A stretch of DNA of 64,000 nucleotides from positions 2,666,001 through 2,730,000 of the forward strand of contig JACONQ010000008.1 of NCBI GenBank assembly GCA_014281115.1, in the 5' to 3' direction. Below, one piece after another: positions 62,482-64,000 of this stretch (the stretch's first letter is position 1; each line of letters opens with the position of its first letter). Under the pieces are notes generated by a model. It saw only the letters and a list, made by a program, of their open reading frames with translations. It did no database searches and had not been told where the DNA came from. The position numbers and the translations under genes were made by a program. This DNA comes from Laburnicola sp. R22_1. Taxonomy: Eukaryota; Ascomycota; Dothideomycetes; Pleosporales; Didymosphaeriaceae.

Positions 62482-63109
62482 GGAGGAGGTGCAGTCGCGA
62501 TGGACTGGGGCGAGACTATCTACCTATACCTAGGTATGGCCGCGTGCATGTGCGCGTGAGAGCGAGTGGTGCCGGCGTGATGTCCATGCCAACGACGGGC
62601 GGGAGCACGGGAGCACGGGCGCACAGGGCCTGCAGCGATGAGGATGAGGCTGATCGGAACGACGAGTCGGAACGAAAAGGCGGTGGAGCCAGGAAGACGC
62701 AGACTAGCTGGGACGGCGACGCGGGAGGCTGGGCCAGGCCACGGCCGCAGCAGCACAGATATGTACCTAGGTAGGTAGTCGATACACGCAACAATGTCAT
62801 GACGACAGCCGCTGAGGCTTCTTTCTGCTTTGCACGTGTGGCAGGCCAGCGCCGGCGGAACGCGCAGCCGCGCTCCTCGTTGCGGGGAGCTGCTTCGCTG
62901 CAGGGATCCCAGCTCCACATGCGCTATGGCCGTCTGTCTGTGGGTTCTCTCCTCGTCGCCCGTCGCTTTGCTTGCTCACCTAGGGGGATTGCTCATTGGC
63001 ACCCTCGTCCGTCGACACCATGGCCGCCCTCCTCTCCTGCCACTAGCCCTTGCCCTCGCCCTCGCCCTCGAGTCCTCCACCCCCTCCGCTGCACCTCGCC
63101 GGCACCAAC
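62482..63109. promoter_or_regulatory. divergent upstream region BTN1 / Pro-rich gene
   Basis: 628 bp between start codons, GC-rich, with short CCTAGGTA repeats near 62530 and 62766. Long open frames here run antisense to each other and look like GC-composition artefacts. Confidence 0.45.
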
Positions 63110-64000
63110 ATGGATGCTCGCCAGACACAGCCGTTCACGCGTGAGCGTCCTCCGCACGACAGTCCTCTCACCCACAATCCAAACCACCAGTCGCCGCCCC
63201 GGCCTCCACAGCGGACGCCATACGGCGGCTACCCTTCTGCCTCGTCGCAGTCGCAGCCTCGGCCGCAGCCACAGCCCCCGGTCCACGTTCCCTTCTCCGC
63301 CGATCCCTATCCTTCTGCTCGCCGCGATCCATTTTTCCCGCCTGCGACCGCAGAGCATGCCCGACGCAGCAGCTATGGCGTCCCGGCAGCAGAGAACGCG
63401 CCTCCAAACGAGAGACACAGTGCGTGGGGAAGCACAGGTACGCTACCGGCTGCGGCTCTCTTTTCAGACCTCTCGCTGCGGTGCCACACAGGAGTGTTGC
63501 TGTCTTAGATGTCGCCGCCTGTCTCAGACATGTGCTGGGAGGCTCGCGTGGAGGAGCGAAGCGATGCGTAGGGCTTGGAACAGGTGTTGCTGCTGCACCG
63601 CGCAATGGCATCCATGCTTGGAACGCAAACAGACGGCCGCCGCTCAGTCTGAACGCCGGCGTTGTCTCTGCAGCTCCAAAACCCGGCTGGCATCCATGCG
63701 CGCGTCAAGCCGGTTGTTCCACCGCCAGCCCTCGATCCGCGACTGGAATCTTGCGACGACTGTGGGCAGCGCCGGCAAGAAACAGTCATCGCACGCTTGC
63801 AAGGATCGCATCATGCATTTCTCTCCTCCCGCACCGCTGGCACGCTAAGCGAACCTTCCCCTGCCGCCCTGTCGCTCTAAACCGCATCCGACCTCACTGA
63901 CGATCATGCTCTAGCGCGACCTCATGCCGTCGGCCCCGTTTCTCATCACCACAGCGGTCCTCCTCCACCGCCATCCATGAGCTCCTCGCACAGTGCCGCC
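63110..64000 (+). CDS. N-terminus of a Pro/Gln/Ser-rich protein, cut by window end
   Basis: Exon 1 runs from ATG at 63110 (ACCAACATGG) to 63437. A 477-nt intron (GTACGC .. CTCTAG, CTCAC branch-like sequence) leads to exon 2 at 63915, which stays open to the window end. The 140 residues seen are low-complexity and disordered (SPPRPPQRTPYGGYPSASSQ, then PQPQPPVHVPFSADPYPSAR, HHHSGPPPPPSMSSSHSA). Such N-termini are common in fungal chromatin and transcription proteins, but no domain is inside the window, so the product is unknown. The intron is the longest in the window and is inferred only from frame and composition. Confidence 0.6.

Noticed and set aside
62516..62920. Long antisense frames in the BTN1 upstream region
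   Set aside because: GC-rich composition keeps several frames open at once; none has family features or a splice link to BTN1.

Overview
The window looks like a chromosome segment of a filamentous ascomycete (Pezizomycotina), probably a Dothideomycete. Genes carry short introns (mostly 45-70 nt, GT..AG, several with CTAAC-type branch points), are densely packed on both strands, and include typical fungal families: fused ARG5,6, GH76, Dabb protein, fungal F-box proteins. Class and genus are inference; no rRNA or marker gene is present.

Region 1 (1-18.2 kb) is an AT-rich isochore made of decayed transposons. Protein traces remain but are broken by TAG/TAA where Trp or Gln is expected, the pattern left by RIP (repeat-induced point mutation, CpA to TpA). 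It holds a window-truncated Fot1/pogo element (1-1488, minus), a 12.2 kb Ty3/gypsy chromovirus relic with 176-bp LTRs (3690-15857), a 2.85 kb non-autonomous LTR element with 287-bp LTRs and a perfect 5-bp target duplication inserted inside the gypsy chromodomain tail (10497-13345), and a better preserved Fot1 element with 62-bp inverted repeats (15879-17747).

Region 2 (18.3-51.5 kb) is gene-rich with normal GC: TSR1, an ISA-type Fe-S assembly factor, a Dabb protein, an F-box/UBA protein, a Prp3_C/DUF1115-like protein, MRS2 Mg2+ channel, ADE4, a GH76 DCW1/DFG5-like GPI protein, the v-SNARE SNC1, the fused arginine enzyme ARG5,6, xanthine dehydrogenase, and an intronless F-box-like protein. Most are unrelated housekeeping genes; I see no gene cluster. 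ARG5,6 and XDH lie head-to-tail and have candidate Cpc1/Gcn4 and UaY/AreA sites upstream.

Region 3 (51.8-55.2 kb) is a hAT transposon relic on the minus strand, with BED finger, catalytic-core and dimerisation traces.

Region 4 (55.2-64 kb) is gene-rich again: a fungal F-box/Cys-rich protein, OSCP (ATP5), a RING-like protein with an 18-bp coding minisatellite, BTN1/CLN3 with a 14-nt microexon, and the 5' end of a Pro/Gln-rich protein that runs off the window. I found no tRNA gene that is intact, no CRISPR array and no secondary-metabolite cluster. All exon structures were read by eye and joined by reading frame and splice consensus; they have not been tested against transcripts.
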